Shown: one piece after another, positions 63,829-64,000 of the stretch
How positions within the stretch are numbered: position 1 is the stretch's first letter
How the letters are laid out: every line of letters starts with the position of its first letter
From: Isosphaera pallida ATCC 43644
GTDB taxonomy: Bacteria; Planctomycetota; Planctomycetia; Isosphaerales; Isosphaeraceae
Direction: 5' to 3'
Assembly (NCBI RefSeq): GCF_000186345.1
Contig: NC_014962.1
Span: 2,818,450-2,882,449 of the forward strand
DNA: 64,000 nt
Notes under the pieces: model-generated
The model's database searches: none
Told to the model about the DNA's origin: nothing
What the model saw: only the letters and a program-made list of their open reading frames with translations
Program-made: the position numbers and the translations under genes

Positions 63829-64000
63829 ATGTCCTATCCATCCAGCCTAACCTTGGCGCGATCCTCCGGTTCCAGCGTGGCTCCCGCGGAAGTGGGGTCC
63901 GACCCGCGGCCTCCTGTCCACCACGACATCGAGTTGCAACCACTCCAGGTCGATAAAAGCCCGGAGGAGAAGTTCCGCGAGTTCCTCGCCATCCGCGGCG
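63829..64000 (+). CDS. N-terminal part of an unidentified gene, possibly Fur-family regulator (3'-truncated)
   Basis: An open frame from ATG 63829 to the window end (57 codons). The start has GGAGAG about nine bases upstream. A disordered Ser/Pro leader is followed by SPEEKFREFLAIRG, which resembles the opening helix of Fur-type metalloregulators (winged-helix DNA-binding domain). Only one helix is visible, so this is a guess. If right, the protein would bind DNA in a metal-dependent way. Confidence 0.4.
   Translation, partial: MSYPSSLTLARSSGSSVAPAEVGSDPRPPVHHDIELQPLQVDKSPEEKFREFLAIRG

Noticed and set aside
63603-63956. 117-aa open frame near the right end
   Set aside because: No family features; the frame starting at ATG 63829 in another phase has a ribosome site and is more plausible.
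1-64000. Mobile element, prophage, toxin-antitoxin, restriction-modification, secondary-metabolite cluster
   Set aside because: I saw no transposase, integrase, capsid/terminase, RM, or NRPS/PKS motifs anywhere in the window.

Overview
The window looks like chromosomal DNA of a planctomycete, most likely from the Isosphaera/Isosphaeraceae side of the phylum. The support is the gene families: a PSCyt1/DUF1549/DUF1553 protein next to a Tat-secreted DUF1501 protein, a serine/threonine kinase fused to a formylglycine-enzyme-like domain, a CRTAC1-type FG-GAP/UnbV protein, a Cys-rich Val-Pro-Val-Thr repeat secretory protein, a dockerin-ended giant secreted protein with a planctomycete-type N-terminus, DUF1573, paired FHA proteins, and high GC with long antisense shadow ORFs. 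The assignment is an inference from these families, not from a marker-gene comparison.

Layout. 1-2.5 kb: ABC exporter (permease-CPBP fusion and ATPase). 2.8-9.2 kb (minus): zinc-ribbon protein, LarE, quinone oxidoreductase, a membrane glycosyltransferase-like protein overlapping a tyrosine-phosphatase-like protein. 9.5-13.5 kb (plus): PSCyt1/DUF1549/DUF1553 and DUF1501 pair. 13.5-20.1 kb: RNase D, kinase-zinc ribbon-FGE fusion, PKD-like hypothetical, CNNM/CorC transporter-like protein. 20.4-22.9 kb (minus): bc-complex operon, Rieske protein followed by cytochrome b fused to a di-haem cytochrome c. 23.2-28.2 kb (minus): two FHA proteins, an NAD-dependent epimerase and a multi-span glycosyltransferase-like protein. 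28.5-29.9 kb: repeat-rich secretory protein with a clear terminator. 30.8-37.9 kb: HtrA-like protease, alaS, clpS, a small helical protein and an RlmI-like methyltransferase. 38.1-39.3 kb: recA with a recognisable promoter and operator-like palindrome. 39.7-46.1 kb (plus): coiled-coil secreted protein, degenerate alpha/beta-hydrolase, HAD phosphatase, FG-GAP/UnbV protein. 46.6-48.5 kb: sufS-sufU. 48.6-53.0 kb: 1460-aa dockerin protein with glycoside-hydrolase-like motifs. 53.5-58.6 kb (minus): FabH and a hybrid histidine kinase. 59.1-61.8 kb: DUF1573 protein and a GT-B glycosyltransferase. 62.2 kb: tRNA-Leu(GAG) with a strong promoter and a duplicated 3' flank. 62.4-64 kb: VWA protein and the start of a gene that runs off the window.

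How the genes fit together. Most of the window is housekeeping (alaS, recA, clpS, rnd, suf, bc complex, tRNA) mixed with planctomycete-specific secreted and signalling proteins. I see no CRISPR array, insertion sequence, prophage, restriction-modification or other defence cassette, and no biosynthetic gene cluster. The most interesting signals are small: the operator-like palindrome at the recA promoter, the tRNA-Leu 3'-flank duplication, the structured leader upstream of sufS, the 28-bp tandem hairpin repeat between alaS and clpS, a hydrolase whose nucleophile position carries Leu, and several unusual domain fusions. Start codons were often moved inward from the longest open frame, using ribosome-binding sites, family length and promoter positions.
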